Assembly (NCBI RefSeq): GCF_027924605.1
Contig: NZ_AP027042.1
Span: 2,457,524 to 2,521,523 of the forward strand
DNA: 64,000 nucleotides
Reading direction: 5' to 3'
DNA from: Dyella sp. GSA-30
GTDB lineage: Bacteria > Pseudomonadota > Gammaproteobacteria > Xanthomonadales > Rhodanobacteraceae
Shown: piece after piece, positions 42,139 through 51,790 of the stretch
Numbering within the stretch: position 1 is the stretch's first letter
Layout of the letters: each line of letters opens with the position of its first letter
Made by a program: the position numbers and the translations under genes
Notes under the pieces: generated by a model
Database searches by the model: none
The model's input: the letters and a program-made list of their open reading frames with translations, nothing else
What the model was told of the DNA's origin: nothing

Positions 42139-44778
42139 TCAGGAATTCAGCGATGCCGCCAACAACAATCGACTCATCAACGCACGCAAGCGCGATGGCG
42201 CCACGGGCTTGGCCATGAAATGCAGGCCAGCCTCGGCGATGCGTGCACGGGTGTCGTCATCGCGCTGCGCGGTCACCACGATGATGGGCGGTTCGCACTG
42301 CCATAGCTGGCGCAGCTCCGGCAGCAATGCCGGACCGATCTGATCGCCCAGCTGATAATCGAGAAGCACCAGGTCGGGCGCATCGCCACGCTCGGCCAAT
42401 GCGCGCGCTTCGATTGCATCGCCCGCCAGCGAAACAACACAGCCCCAACTGTGCAACAGCGTCGCGGTAGCTTCGCGCGCTTGCGGATCATCGTCGATAC
42501 ACCAGACATACCTGCCGACGAGGGGCGAATCATCGCTTTCCTGAAGAGTGACTACTGGCTCGGCCGCCTGTGTTGCCAGTGGTACCGTCACCGAAAACAC
42601 ACTGCCATGCCCCGGCCAGGAGTGCAGCTGCACGGGGTGCTCCAGCAGGTTGGCGATACGTTCGACAATCGACAAGCCCAGCCCCGCGCTGCGTTCATCG
42701 CCATCCATCCCGCTATCGAGACGACGAAACTCTTCAAAAATAGTCTGGCGCTTGTTTTCGGCAATACCGATGCCGGTATCCCAGACTTCGATACGTATGG
42801 CATCGCCTTGCCGCCGGCAACCCAGCAAGATGCGCCCTTGCGGTGTGTAGTGCACCGCATTGGACAGAAAATTCTGCAGGACGCGGCGCAGTAGCAGGGC
42901 GTCCGTGTGGACCCATGCCTTGGTATCGACCAGACGCAGCGACAACGAGCGCGCCTGCGCCACGATACCGAATTGACGTGCCAGGCTCTGCAGCAGCGGT
43001 GATAAGGCAAACGTGGCGATCGTCGGCTTGAGAGCACCCGCTTCCAGGCGCGATATATCCAGCATGCTGGTGAGCAAGCCGTCCTGCGCATGCAACGCCT
43101 GCTCGACGCGATCGAGCAGGTCACGTTCGGCTGCGTCTTGCAGACGTTGATGCAAGGCGCCGGCAAAGAGCCGGGCCGCATTCAAGGGTTGCAGCAGGTC
43201 ATGTACCGCCGCGGCGACGAAACGGGTCTTGTAGCGATTGGCGCGTTCGGCCTCGGCCTTGGCGGCGCGCAGATCCTGCGTGCTTTCTTCGATGCGTTTT
43301 TCCAGTGTTGCCGTGAGCGTACGCAGGTCGCGCGCGGCACTCTTATAGGCGGTGATATCCGCATAGCTGGTAACAAAGCCGCCATCGGGCAGGGGATTGC
43401 CGCGAATTTCCAGCACGCTGCCATCGGGATATTCACGCTCGTACATATGCGGACCGCCGCTGCGCAGGTAATCGAGGCGTCGTTGAATCGCATCTTCGAT
43501 ATTGCCCGGCCCCAGCAAGCCGCGCCGTGCGTTGTAGCGGAACAGGTCCTCGATCGGTCGACCGGCCTGCAGGAGTTCCGGCGGAAAGCCGAAGATCTGT
43601 GCGTAGCGTTTGTTCCAGGCCAGCAGGCGCAGATCGGCGTCGACGACGCTCACGCCTTGCGGCAGATGTTCCAGGCTGCTGTGCTGGCCCTGAGCGGCCT
43701 GGTGCGCGGCATCGACCAGGCTGTCTTCGGCCGAGCGCAACGCGGTGGTGTAGTGCGTGACCATGCGCTCCAGCTCGTCGCGGCTCTGCTGGCGAAGGCG
43801 GGCAAGCCGCAGACGCTGCTGCAGAAACAGCCCAAGCAGGATCAACGGCAGCCAACCGCCCAGGGTCACCAGCATGGCGTTGCGGCGCGCCGTCAGCACC
43901 GGCTGCATGCTGCTCAACGAATGCAAGGTCCAGTTTTGCGCGGGCAACGGCAAGGAGCGCCAGAGCAGGGGATGCGTTATGGGAGGATCGTCGAGCGTTA
44001 CTTCCTCGCTGCCGTCGGCCAGCGTTTGCGCAACGCGGAAACGTACGGGAGAGAGATCCTGATTACCGTATTGCCGTGTCGATGCGAGTCGCGCGATCGT
44101 CGCCTGATCGAGCGGATGCAGCGCGCGATAGGCCAGCCTGGGTCGATTCGTGAGGAACACCACGCCATGGGCGTCGCTCAGAAGCAAGGCATCGTCGCTG
44201 CGCGCCCACTCGCTTTCCAGCGCGTCGAGCGTGATTTTCACGACGATCACGCCGATTCTTGCGCCATGTTCGTCGTGCAGGGCGCGAGCAATGAAATAAC
44301 CGGCGACATTGGTCGACACGCCGACGGCGTAGAACGTGCCCTGGTCCTGCGCCATGGCGAGCTGGAAATAAGGCCGAAAAGCGTAATCGAGCCCCACGTT
44401 ACTGGAGGGCTCGCGCCAGTTGTTGGCGGCGACCGCCACGCCATGGCGGTCGATCAGGGTCAGGGTCGAGGTATGCGTTGCGCCGTTGGCCTGCTCCAGC
44501 TTGCGGTCCAGCGCCTCGGAATCGATATCGGCGGAAGGGCCGGAAAGCGCCTGGCGCAGCTCCGGGTCCAAGGCCAATACGTCCGGCAGCACACGGTAGC
44601 GGTCCACCAGCCGTTGCAGAGCCTGTGCGCGTAGCTGCAGTTGTTCGTCCGCTTGCAGAGACAGCTCGTCCAGCGCCCGATGGTAGGCCCACCAGCCGGC
44701 AAGCCCCACGCTGGCGACGACCGCGATCAGCAGCAGGCTCAGCTGAACCAGACGCAGGCGGCGGCGATCGCGGATCAT
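42139..44778 (-). CDS. Hybrid sensor histidine kinase with periplasmic DctB-like sensor
   Basis: 879 residues. Transmembrane helix at about 12-32, a periplasmic double-Cache/DctB-like region to about 295 (SNVGLDYAFRPYFQLAMAQDQG, GYFIARALHDEHGARIGVIVVKI), second helix at about 300-320. Then PAS (EHLPQGVSVVDADLRLLAWN), HisKA with His526 (AAAVHDLLQPLNAAR), HATPase (NFLSNAVHYTPQGR, DTGIGIAENK, GLGLSIVERI) and a C-terminal receiver with Asp807. The DctB class senses succinate, fumarate or malate. From the PAS domain on it parallels the SSS-type kinase at 30724, so only the input module differs. It sits between a LuxR-type regulator and dctA. Confidence 0.93.
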   Translation of the reverse strand: MIRDRRRLRLVQLSLLLIAVVASVGLAGWWAYHRALDELSLQADEQLQLRAQALQRLVDRYRVLPDVLALDPELRQALSGPSADIDSEALDRKLEQANGATHTSTLTLIDRHGVAVAANNWREPSSNVGLDYAFRPYFQLAMAQDQGTFYAVGVSTNVAGYFIARALHDEHGARIGVIVVKITLDALESEWARSDDALLLSDAHGVVFLTNRPRLAYRALHPLDQATIARLASTRQYGNQDLSPVRFRVAQTLADGSEEVTLDDPPITHPLLWRSLPLPAQNWTLHSLSSMQPVLTARRNAMLVTLGGWLPLILLGLFLQQRLRLARLRQQSRDELERMVTHYTTALRSAEDSLVDAAHQAAQGQHSSLEHLPQGVSVVDADLRLLAWNKRYAQIFGFPPELLQAGRPIEDLFRYNARRGLLGPGNIEDAIQRRLDYLRSGGPHMYEREYPDGSVLEIRGNPLPDGGFVTSYADITAYKSAARDLRTLTATLEKRIEESTQDLRAAKAEAERANRYKTRFVAAAVHDLLQPLNAARLFAGALHQRLQDAAERDLLDRVEQALHAQDGLLTSMLDISRLEAGALKPTIATFALSPLLQSLARQFGIVAQARSLSLRLVDTKAWVHTDALLLRRVLQNFLSNAVHYTPQGRILLGCRRQGDAIRIEVWDTGIGIAENKRQTIFEEFRRLDSGMDGDERSAGLGLSIVERIANLLEHPVQLHSWPGHGSVFSVTVPLATQAAEPVVTLQESDDSPLVGRYVWCIDDDPQAREATATLLHSWGCVVSLAGDAIEARALAERGDAPDLVLLDYQLGDQIGPALLPELRQLWQCEPPIIVVTAQRDDDTRARIAEAGLHFMAKPVAPSRLRALMSRLLLAASLNS

Positions 44779-44955
44779 CGTAAAAACCTGGGCTCCATGG
44801 GCATCCGGCGACCGGCCGGGCAGGGCTATGCTCGCACAACGCCCTGCCGACTAACCCTAATGTGTTATTCGGAATGACGCCCCGCTGAGCTACAAAGCCT
44901 GCCAGCATCCAGGCCCGTCGCATGTCGCGCGGGTCGCGGCCATGCGAGGGTAGTC

Positions 44956-46302
44956 ATGCAGATTCCGACCAGCGCGCCCAGTCTCACCGAGCGCCGTCCG
45001 TTCTATCGCCACCTTTACGTGCAGGTGTTGGCAGCGATCGCGCTCGGTGCCTTGCTCGGTCATTTCATGCCTGACCTGGGCAAGAACCTCAAGCCGCTGG
45101 GCGATGCGTTCATCCGTCTGGTCAGCATGGTGATTGCCCCGGTGATCTTTCTCACCGTGGTCAACGGCATCGCGGGAATGACTCACGTCGGCGCGGTCGG
45201 TCGCGTGGTGCTGAAGGCGATGGTGTATTTCCTGTTCTTCTCCACGCTGGCGCTGATTCTCGGCTTGGTGGTGGCGCATCTGGTACATCCGGGTGCGGGT
45301 CTGAAGGTCGATCCGGCCAGCCTCAATACGGCCGAAGTGAAGAACTACGCCAGCCATGTCGGCGACATGTCGGTGACGGGTTTCCTGATGGAGATCATTC
45401 CGCACACGGTGATGGGTGCTTTCGTTTCAGGCAATGTCTTGCAGGTGCTGTTCTTCGCCGTGTTGTTCGGCATCGCGCTGGCCACCTGCGGTGAGCGTGC
45501 GCGTCCGGTGACGGCGTTCTTCGAAGCGCTGACAGCGCCGGTATTCAAGCTGGTGCATATCGTGATGAAGGCCGCGCCGATCGGTGCGTTCGGCGCGATC
45601 GCCTTCACCATCGGCCGTTACGGTATCGGTTCCCTGGTCGACCTGGCGTGGCTGGTGCTTACCTTCTATGGCACGTCGCTGTTCTTCGTGCTGGTGGTGC
45701 TGGGTGCGGTGGCGCGAATGGCCGGGTTTTCGATTTTCGCGCTGATCCGTTACCTGAAAGACGAACTGCTGCTGGTGCTCGGCACATCGTCTTCCGAGGC
45801 AGCGATGCCTTCGCTGATGGAGAAACTGGAACGCGCCGGTTGCAGCAAGTCGGTGGTAGGCCTGGTGGTGCCGACGGGTTATTCGTTCAACCTCGACGGC
45901 ACCAATATCTACATGACGCTAGCGGTGATGTTTATCGCGCAGGCCACCCATATCGAGCTTTCGCTCAGCGAACAGCTCACGGTGCTCGCCGTGGCGATGC
46001 TCAGCTCCAAGGGCGCGGCAGGTGTCACCGGCGCGGGCTTTATTACCCTGGCCGCGACGCTGGCGATGGTGCCATCGGTACCGGTGGCCGGCATGGCGTT
46101 GATTCTGGGTGTCGACCGCTTTATGAGCGAGTGTCGTTCGCTCACCAATTTTATCGGCAACGCGGTGGCAACCGTGGTGGTCGCGCGCTGGGAAGGCGCG
46201 TTCGACAACACGCGCTGGCAGCAAACTTTGAGTGGCGATGTCAGGGCCGACATCGATGACCGCGACACGGCTGTCCTCGTCCATACCGGAGATCGTTCAT
46301 GA
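44956..46302 (+). CDS. dctA: C4-dicarboxylate:cation symporter DctA
   Basis: 448 residues, GAGGG before the [21 protein letters not shown], the serine-rich re-entrant loop [21 protein letters not shown], and [17 protein letters not shown] are hallmark DctA/GltP-family sequences, with about eight membrane helices plus two hairpin loops. It brings succinate, fumarate or malate into the cell with Na+ or H+. It is divergent from the DctB-like hybrid kinase (about 180 bp between), and the stop overlaps the next start (ATGA), coupling it to a secreted esterase. Confidence 0.95.
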   Translation: MQIPTSAPSLTERRPFYRHLYVQVLAAIALGALLGHFMPDLGKNLKPLGDAFIRLVSMVIAPVIFLTVVNGIAGMTHVGAVGRVVLKAMVYFLFFSTLALILGLVVAHLVHPGAGLKVDPASLNTAEVKNYASHVGDMSVTGFLMEIIPHTVMGAFVSGNVLQVLFFAVLFGIALATCGERARPVTAFFEALTAPVFKLVHIVMKAAPIGAFGAIAFTIGRYGIGSLVDLAWLVLTFYGTSLFFVLVVLGAVARMAGFSIFALIRYLKDELLLVLGTSSSEAAMPSLMEKLERAGCSKSVVGLVVPTGYSFNLDGTNIYMTLAVMFIAQATHIELSLSEQLTVLAVAMLSSKGAAGVTGAGFITLAATLAMVPSVPVAGMALILGVDRFMSECRSLTNFIGNAVATVVVARWEGAFDNTRWQQTLSGDVRADIDDRDTAVLVHTGDRS

Positions 46303-47312
46303 AGTTCCTACGCGCAGTAGCGGTCGTGTTTGCGACCGGACTGGCTTGCAGCACGGCGGCATTCGCACAGCAGGTTGCGGCCGGTGTGTCGATGCAGTCG
46401 CTGGATCTATGGCCAGGGCAGCCGCCTGGCGACAGCCGTGCACACGGTCCCGAGCGTATCGGCCAGACCGGCACGGGCGTTGGTGCGGTGTCCAATGTGT
46501 CGCGACCGCGCATCGAGATTTATCGTCCGCAGCATCCGAACGGAACGGCGATACTGCTTATCGGCGGCGGTGGTTATTTCCGCATCGGCATCGGTCACGA
46601 GGTGATGCCGACCGCACAGTGGCTGGCCGCGATCGGCGTGACGCCGGTGGTGCTCTACTACCGGTTGCCGGCCGATGGCTGGAAGCCGGTGGCACCGTTT
46701 CAGGACGCGCAGCGCGCGATGCGTGTCCTTCGTGCACATGCAGGCGAATACGGGGTGGATCCGAAACACATCGGCGTTGTCGGTTTCTCCGCCGGCGGCA
46801 ATCTCGCGGGTATCACCGCGACGCGGTTTGCCGATACGTTTTATACCCCGGTCGATGCCGCCGACCAGCAATCGTCGCGGCCGGATTTCGCAGGTCTGAT
46901 CTATCCGGTGATTTCGCTCAAGAGCCCTTACGACACGACACGCTCGTTCCGTGAGCTCTCCGTGCAGCCTGACGCCGTGCAGGCTTACTCGGTCGAACTG
47001 CATGTGACGCATGACACGCCGCCGACCTTCCTGGCGCAGGCCCAGGACGACCCAATCGCCAACATCGGCAACAGTCTGGTGATGTTCGATGCCTTGCGCG
47101 CGCAGAACGTGCCGTCGGAACTGCATGTATTCGAGAACGGCGGACATGGCTGGGGCCTGGGCACGCCCGGCACGCTGGTGGCGGCATGGCCACGGCTGTT
47201 TGCCGACTGGATCCGTTCGCACGGTTGGTTGCCATCCAACGGCGAGCCGGCGGTGGTCGCACCCAGCAAGCCGAAAGCGGCCAGGCGGGCCTTGCCCGAA
47301 GGCGACGACTGA
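46299..47312 (+). CDS. Secreted alpha/beta-hydrolase (esterase/acetyl-xylan-esterase-like)
   Basis: 337 residues starting inside the dctA stop codon. Signal peptide [38 protein letters not shown] is a glycine-rich oxyanion loop, [12 protein letters not shown] the nucleophile elbow with Ser, and [13 protein letters not shown] plus ENGGHGWG supply Asp and His. It resembles the BD-FAE/endo-1,4-xylanase-esterase group. Coupling to dctA suggests it frees an acid that DctA then imports, but no substrate is proven. Not a classic HGGG lipase. Confidence 0.82.
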   Translation: MKFLRAVAVVFATGLACSTAAFAQQVAAGVSMQSLDLWPGQPPGDSRAHGPERIGQTGTGVGAVSNVSRPRIEIYRPQHPNGTAILLIGGGGYFRIGIGHEVMPTAQWLAAIGVTPVVLYYRLPADGWKPVAPFQDAQRAMRVLRAHAGEYGVDPKHIGVVGFSAGGNLAGITATRFADTFYTPVDAADQQSSRPDFAGLIYPVISLKSPYDTTRSFRELSVQPDAVQAYSVELHVTHDTPPTFLAQAQDDPIANIGNSLVMFDALRAQNVPSELHVFENGGHGWGLGTPGTLVAAWPRLFADWIRSHGWLPSNGEPAVVAPSKPKAARRALPEGDD

Positions 47313-47359
47313 GTCCCACGCATTGCGCACTTTTCTTTAGGGGTTGGGGGTATTTCCAT

Positions 47360-48847
47360 ATGAAACACGTCTCTCGCCGCCTGCTGATGGCAGGCTCCGC
47401 GTCGGTTCTGTTGGGCGCTTTGGTGCCGCTGCATGCCGAGCAGGTAAGCAATAACGATCTGCTGAAGCTGGTCAAACAGCAGGCCGCCGAAATCAACGAT
47501 CTGAAGAAGCGCTTGGCCGCCGTCGAAGCGCACGAGCACGATGCGCCGCAGGTGGTCACGACACCGCCCGCGAATGCCACAACGCAGACGGTGGCCACGC
47601 AGGCACAGGTGCAGGCGGCGATTGCCGAATCCCGCGCCAGCGAGCTGGCGCTGGTGCAGGCGCAGGGCGGCAATGGCGGCGGTTCCGGTGGTGGCAATGC
47701 CAGTTGGGGCAGGGGCGGTGAAGCCGGGCCGGTGTTCAGTAGCGACGATGGCTTCTTTACTTTCAAACCCGATGGTCGCTTGTTGGTGGACTTCACCAGC
47801 ACGCGTGGTTCGTCGTACGACACGCGCAATATCAATGGCTCGCAGATCAGTCAGGCGCGCTTGGGTGGCGAAGGCACGATCGGTCCGCTGGGTTATCACG
47901 TCGAAGCCGATTTCGCCGGCAACAAGGTCTCATTGCGCCAGGCCTACATGAGCTATGAAACACAGCTCTGGGGTTTGCGCAGCAAGTTCTACGTCGGTAA
48001 CTTCCTCAAGGATCTGGGCACGGAAGGTTCGAGCGAACAGGCGCGTACGCCGTTCATGCTGCGCAATGCCGCGGTGACGGTGGGCGAGCCGGTCAACAGC
48101 TTCTTTGGCCTGGGCGCGCAGATGAAAGTGTATGGCGACAATTGGCACTACAGCTTGTCGGTCACCGGCAACTCGCCGTCGAGTTCGACCACCGGCACCA
48201 GTTCCGATTCGGTGGCGTATCTGACGCGCGCGCACTGGAATCCGATCAAGGGCAGCGACGGCTTTGTGCATGTCGGCGCGTGGTACTGGTACGAGAGCAT
48301 CAGCAGTGGTGTCGCCAGCATCAACAACACGCCGGCGATCGCGCTCGACTACAACGCCAACCTCGCCGTATCGGCCAGCTCGATCGCCAACCCGTCGCAG
48401 GATCACGGTTCGGGTTACGAACTGGGTGGTGTCTATCGCGGCTTCTGGGCGATCGGCGAATACGGCAAGCGCACCATCGATTCGCATACCACCGATTCGG
48501 TATCGCGCCACGGCTCGTCGTTTGCGGCGGGCTGGATGATCACCGGCGAGAAACCCGGGTTCACCAGCCGCTCGGGCAGCTGGGGCGCGGTGAAGGTCAA
48601 CGATCCGGTGACATCGGGCGGTTGGGGTGCCTGGGAGCTTGCGGCACGCGTCGATCACTACGACTACACCGATGCACCGCGCGGCGGTCTGGGCCAGGGT
48701 TACACCCTTGGCGTCAACTGGTATCTCAACGACTGGTCGCGCCTGATGTTCAATTACATCCGCTGGCACACCGACAACAAGGTGGGCAGCTTCCAGGGGC
48801 CGGACTGGGGCAATTCGTTTGGCATTCGTACGCAGGTGGTGTTCTAG
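47360..48847 (+). CDS. OprP/OprO-like outer-membrane porin
   Basis: 495 residues from ATG 47360. Signal peptide MKHVSRRLLMAGSASVLLGA ends near Leu-His-Ala. A short coiled coil (NDLLKLVKQQAAEINDLKKR, about 30-52) precedes an Ala/Gly linker and a barrel (FTFKPDGRLLVDFTSTRG, EADFAGNKVSLRQAYMSYET, GYTLGVNWYLNDWSRLMFNY) ending in aromatic VVF. The Porin_O_P family (PF07396) forms phosphate- or anion-selective trimers. It lies 47 bp after the esterase gene, so it may share the dctA transcript and pass anionic substrates through the outer membrane. Confidence 0.88.
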   Translation: MKHVSRRLLMAGSASVLLGALVPLHAEQVSNNDLLKLVKQQAAEINDLKKRLAAVEAHEHDAPQVVTTPPANATTQTVATQAQVQAAIAESRASELALVQAQGGNGGGSGGGNASWGRGGEAGPVFSSDDGFFTFKPDGRLLVDFTSTRGSSYDTRNINGSQISQARLGGEGTIGPLGYHVEADFAGNKVSLRQAYMSYETQLWGLRSKFYVGNFLKDLGTEGSSEQARTPFMLRNAAVTVGEPVNSFFGLGAQMKVYGDNWHYSLSVTGNSPSSSTTGTSSDSVAYLTRAHWNPIKGSDGFVHVGAWYWYESISSGVASINNTPAIALDYNANLAVSASSIANPSQDHGSGYELGGVYRGFWAIGEYGKRTIDSHTTDSVSRHGSSFAAGWMITGEKPGFTSRSGSWGAVKVNDPVTSGGWGAWELAARVDHYDYTDAPRGGLGQGYTLGVNWYLNDWSRLMFNYIRWHTDNKVGSFQGPDWGNSFGIRTQVVF

Positions 48848-48857
48848 TCGATCGCAC

Positions 48858-48883
48858 GGCGGCCCGTATGACGGGCCGCCTTA
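48858..48883. terminator. Terminator between convergent porin and merR-type genes
   Basis: GGCGGCCCGT, ATG loop, ACGGGCCGCC, then TTA. A 10-bp perfect stem with a weak T-run. Confidence 0.65.
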
Positions 48884-48892
48884 TCGAATCGG

Positions 48893-49918
48893 TCAAGCCT
48901 TGGCATGAAGCGTCGCGAACGCCTTGTGCAGGTACTGGAGCAGCTCGGCATCGACAAACGAGCCGGCCATCAGTTCGGGCTCGTTGTCATGCGCCTTGCG
49001 AAAACGCAGATGTGTCTGCGGATCATCGCCTGCATAACTACGAAAAAGTTCCATCCAGCGTTTGGCGAGCGCCTGCACCGTGGGGGACTCCGGCGCGGTA
49101 CCCATGGCGATCTCCTTGCGCAGGGCAGCGACCAGTGCCGGCCAATCGTCCATATGCGTGGGATAGTGTTCGCGCATGAAGGCCAGCTCATGCGGCTCCA
49201 GATACCGTGCATAGATGGCCATGCGGCCCTCCATCACTGCCTGGCGAACAAAATGTTGAACCTCGGGCGTGATGCGGCTCGCTGCCTGCAACGCCGGTTC
49301 GCTTGCATGCATCTTGTCCAGGCGATCGAGGAAATCGGCGTTGTTGCCGGTGTCGCGTTGCAGCGTTCGCATCCAGCGCAGGCCAAGGATCTGCGCCTCA
49401 TGCGCGTCCGGCGGGATACGCCGATCGATCGTGCCTTGCACCATGTCGACCATCGCCGACCATTCGGCCTGGGCGTCGGCATCGTTCAGCATAGGAAAGC
49501 GTTCCAGCTCTTCGGGTGAGAAGTAGTTTTCGTACATCGTCATCAGCTCCAGCGTGTCCAGCCATTGGGCCAGGTCGGGGGCCTGTCCTGCCGCCAGTTG
49601 CGTGCGCAACTCGATGAGCTGCCGCTTCAGTCGAAGCGCCTGCGCCAGTTCACGCTCGATCTGCGCGAGCTGGCGGTCGATCACCTCGGTCAATGGCACC
49701 TGGGGCCCGGACAGGGCGTTGCCGATGTCGGTCAAGCTAAGACCCAACCGACGCAACGCCTGGATACGGTGCAGGCGTTCGATGTTCGCGCGGTCGTAAA
49801 GCCGGTAGCCGGCATCGGAGCGCGACGAAGGAACCAGCAGGCCGATGCTGTCGTAATGATGAAGCGTGCGGACCGTTAGCCCGCTCCGCTTGGCAAGTTC
49901 ACCGACGCTCAACAACAT
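48893..49918 (-). CDS. MerR-family regulator with TipAS-type effector domain
   Basis: 341 residues from ATG 49918 (MLLSVGELAKRSGLTVRTLHHYDSIG); the longer frame to 49978 runs through the promoter. MerR helix-turn-helix and wing at 1-70 (YDRANIERLHRIQALRRLGL), dimer helix at about 75-125, then a TipAS antibiotic-binding-like domain (MYENYFSPEELERFPML) and further helical repeats (HYPTHMDDWPALVAALRKEI). TipA-type activators bind hydrophobic drugs and switch on their own promoters. A promoter with a 19-bp spacer and central dyad lies directly upstream, so autoregulation is likely. Confidence 0.9.
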   Translation of the reverse strand: MLLSVGELAKRSGLTVRTLHHYDSIGLLVPSSRSDAGYRLYDRANIERLHRIQALRRLGLSLTDIGNALSGPQVPLTEVIDRQLAQIERELAQALRLKRQLIELRTQLAAGQAPDLAQWLDTLELMTMYENYFSPEELERFPMLNDADAQAEWSAMVDMVQGTIDRRIPPDAHEAQILGLRWMRTLQRDTGNNADFLDRLDKMHASEPALQAASRITPEVQHFVRQAVMEGRMAIYARYLEPHELAFMREHYPTHMDDWPALVAALRKEIAMGTAPESPTVQALAKRWMELFRSYAGDDPQTHLRFRKAHDNEPELMAGSFVDAELLQYLHKAFATLHAKA

Positions 49919-49947
49919 GCCGCTTCCTCCGTCGTGGCTGGAGCGGC

Positions 49948-49978
49948 AACTTAAGCCCTCACGTTGCGTGAGGGTCAA
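49948..49978 (-). promoter_or_regulatory. MerR-type promoter with 19-bp spacer and dyad operator
   Basis: On the minus strand: -35 TTGACC (49973-49978), 19-base spacer, -10 TAAGTT (49948-49953). The spacer carries CCTCACG-CAA-CGTGAGG. The lengthened spacer with central dyad is the hallmark of MerR-activated promoters. Confidence 0.75.
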
Positions 49979-50007
49979 GCGTTATTTGCGGGGGTGTGGC
50001 TGGTTGA

Positions 50008-51678
50008 TCATTCCAGCTGATAGGAAAAACTCAGCCCATAGCGCGGATAGCTTTCGCCGGGCACATGATCGCCGATGGCCTGCGCGGCGGATACATCGAC
50101 GTTGTAGTGCTTGCCGTCGCTCAGGCGCAGACCGATGGCAAACGTCCTGAGCGTATCGAGCGGCAACTCGGTACCGTGCAGATAAACGCGCGCGACCTGG
50201 GCCACCGCATAGGGCGTCAACGACTTGAACCATTTGTACGACGACACAAAGGGACGATTGAGCTCGAACGCCGCGCCCCAGCCGCTGTCGCCCGACACGC
50301 TGCCCGGATCGTAGGCAAGCCCGAAGCGCGGGCCGCCGAAACTGATCTGCTCACCCGAGGGCAGGTGGTTGTGGCTGTACTGGCCGGCGAAGCTCACAAC
50401 CGTACCCCAGTGTTTGCCCCAGCTGTCGCTCTGCGATGCGTTCACGTCGTAACGGGTGAATTTGGTGTCGGTCAGTTCACCCGGAATGATCGCCACATTG
50501 CTGAGGATGTCGCTCTGCGCACCCAGCGCGTTCAAACCCTGACCGATGCTCACGCTCACCTTGCGCACGCGTTTGTTGCTCGCCTGGACGAAATCCAGAT
50601 CCAGATGCAGGACCCGCACACGCGTACGCAACTGCAGCGATACGCCGGTCAGCTGGTTGAAATACATGTCGTCCTGGTTCGAACCGTACAGGCCTGCTCC
50701 GGCGACCAGACTGCGTGTCGGTCCAAGCAGCAGGGGATAGGTGAAGGCCAGCCCCAGATGGTCCTGGCGCAGGCGATGGCGCAGATAGGGCGGCAGCGCG
50801 TTGTCGTCGATATCCGGGTCGCCGAAGAAATACGAGCCGTCCAGCTTGCTCATGAAGCCATCGGAGCCGAGCATCTGCGAATAACCGGCGGCATAGAATT
50901 CCTGTTGCCCGCGGCCATGGGGAAACATTACCGATGCACTGACTTGCTCGGCCATCGGTGTCAGGCCATTTACAAGGCCGTTGACCAGCCCTTGTACGCC
51001 GGGATGGTTGAAGTCGATGCCACTGGTGGCGTTGTAGCGTTTGCGCTGCACTTGCAGTTGTAAACGTGTCGCGCCATCGGTCGTCGTGGGAGCGGGAACG
51101 TTGGCGGCAATCTTGGCGCCCGGCAACATGCCCAGGATCTGGATGTAACGCTCGAACGTCGCCCGTTTCAACGGGCGGTCGGCCGTAATGTGACGTGCGA
51201 TCGCACGAATCTTGTGCTCCATATTGCCTGCGTCGCCGGTGATATCCACCGCTGCGACATAACCTTCGACAGCAACGACTTTGACTACGCCCTGCTCGAA
51301 GGTCTGTCCCGGCACGTAGCAGAACGACAAGGCATAACCGTGCTGTTGATAAAGCTTGGTGCACGCGTCGGCGGCGGCAAGCAGATCGGACACACGCACG
51401 TTCTTTCCGGTCAGCGGCTTGAACAAGGCAGCAACATCGTCGAAGGGAATCGAGTGCACGCCGGCAATATCGACGCGCGAGGGCGTCAGCGTGCTGGCGA
51501 GCAGTGCCGCCAGTTGCGGATTCTGCTGTTGCTGCACATTGAGCGTGACGCTCGGTTGAGTTGCCGGCGTATCGACGCGCGGCAATGTCTGCAACGGATT
51601 GGCAACCGGTGGTCTGGCTTGCCCCCAGGCGCCGGTCGCCATGGTGGCGGCCAGCGTCGCACCCAGCCATTTCCTCAT
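50008..51678 (-). CDS. TpsB-type outer-membrane transporter (ShlB/FhaC/HecB family)
   Basis: 556 residues from ATG 51678, with AAGGAG ten bases upstream. Signal peptide MRKWLGATLAATMATGAWGQ. A POTRA domain near residues 75-150 (VDIAGVHSIPFDDVAALFKPLTGKNV, GYALSFCYVPGQ), then the ShlB-type domain and 16-strand barrel (SFGGPRFGLAYDPGSVSGDSG) ending GLSFSYQLE. Such proteins export TpsA partners through the outer membrane. No classic haemagglutinin-type TpsA is near; the only candidate cargo is the glycine-repeat lipoprotein encoded upstream on the same strand, separated by a terminator-like hairpin. Confidence 0.88.
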   Translation of the reverse strand: MRKWLGATLAATMATGAWGQARPPVANPLQTLPRVDTPATQPSVTLNVQQQQNPQLAALLASTLTPSRVDIAGVHSIPFDDVAALFKPLTGKNVRVSDLLAAADACTKLYQQHGYALSFCYVPGQTFEQGVVKVVAVEGYVAAVDITGDAGNMEHKIRAIARHITADRPLKRATFERYIQILGMLPGAKIAANVPAPTTTDGATRLQLQVQRKRYNATSGIDFNHPGVQGLVNGLVNGLTPMAEQVSASVMFPHGRGQQEFYAAGYSQMLGSDGFMSKLDGSYFFGDPDIDDNALPPYLRHRLRQDHLGLAFTYPLLLGPTRSLVAGAGLYGSNQDDMYFNQLTGVSLQLRTRVRVLHLDLDFVQASNKRVRKVSVSIGQGLNALGAQSDILSNVAIIPGELTDTKFTRYDVNASQSDSWGKHWGTVVSFAGQYSHNHLPSGEQISFGGPRFGLAYDPGSVSGDSGWGAAFELNRPFVSSYKWFKSLTPYAVAQVARVYLHGTELPLDTLRTFAIGLRLSDGKHYNVDVSAAQAIGDHVPGESYPRYGLSFSYQLE

Positions 51679-51753
51679 TTGACGCACTCCTTGAAATCCC
51701 ACGGGTATGGCCGCGCATGCTCGGGATGCATGGCGAGGATCGACGGGCATAAG

Positions 51754-51781
51754 AAAGAGGCGGCCGTGCGGCCGCCTCTTT
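51754..51781 (-). terminator. Terminator between glycine-repeat lipoprotein and TpsB genes
   Basis: AAAGAGGCGGCC, GTGC loop, GGCCGCCTCTTT: a 12-bp perfect stem. On the minus strand it ends in CTCTTTCTT. It follows the lipoprotein stop by 9 bases. Confidence 0.75.
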
Positions 51782-51790
51782 GAGTCACGG

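Noticed and set aside
43090-44634. 514-codon open frame opposite the hybrid kinase
   Set aside because: Shadow of a clear histidine kinase gene; no recognisable protein.
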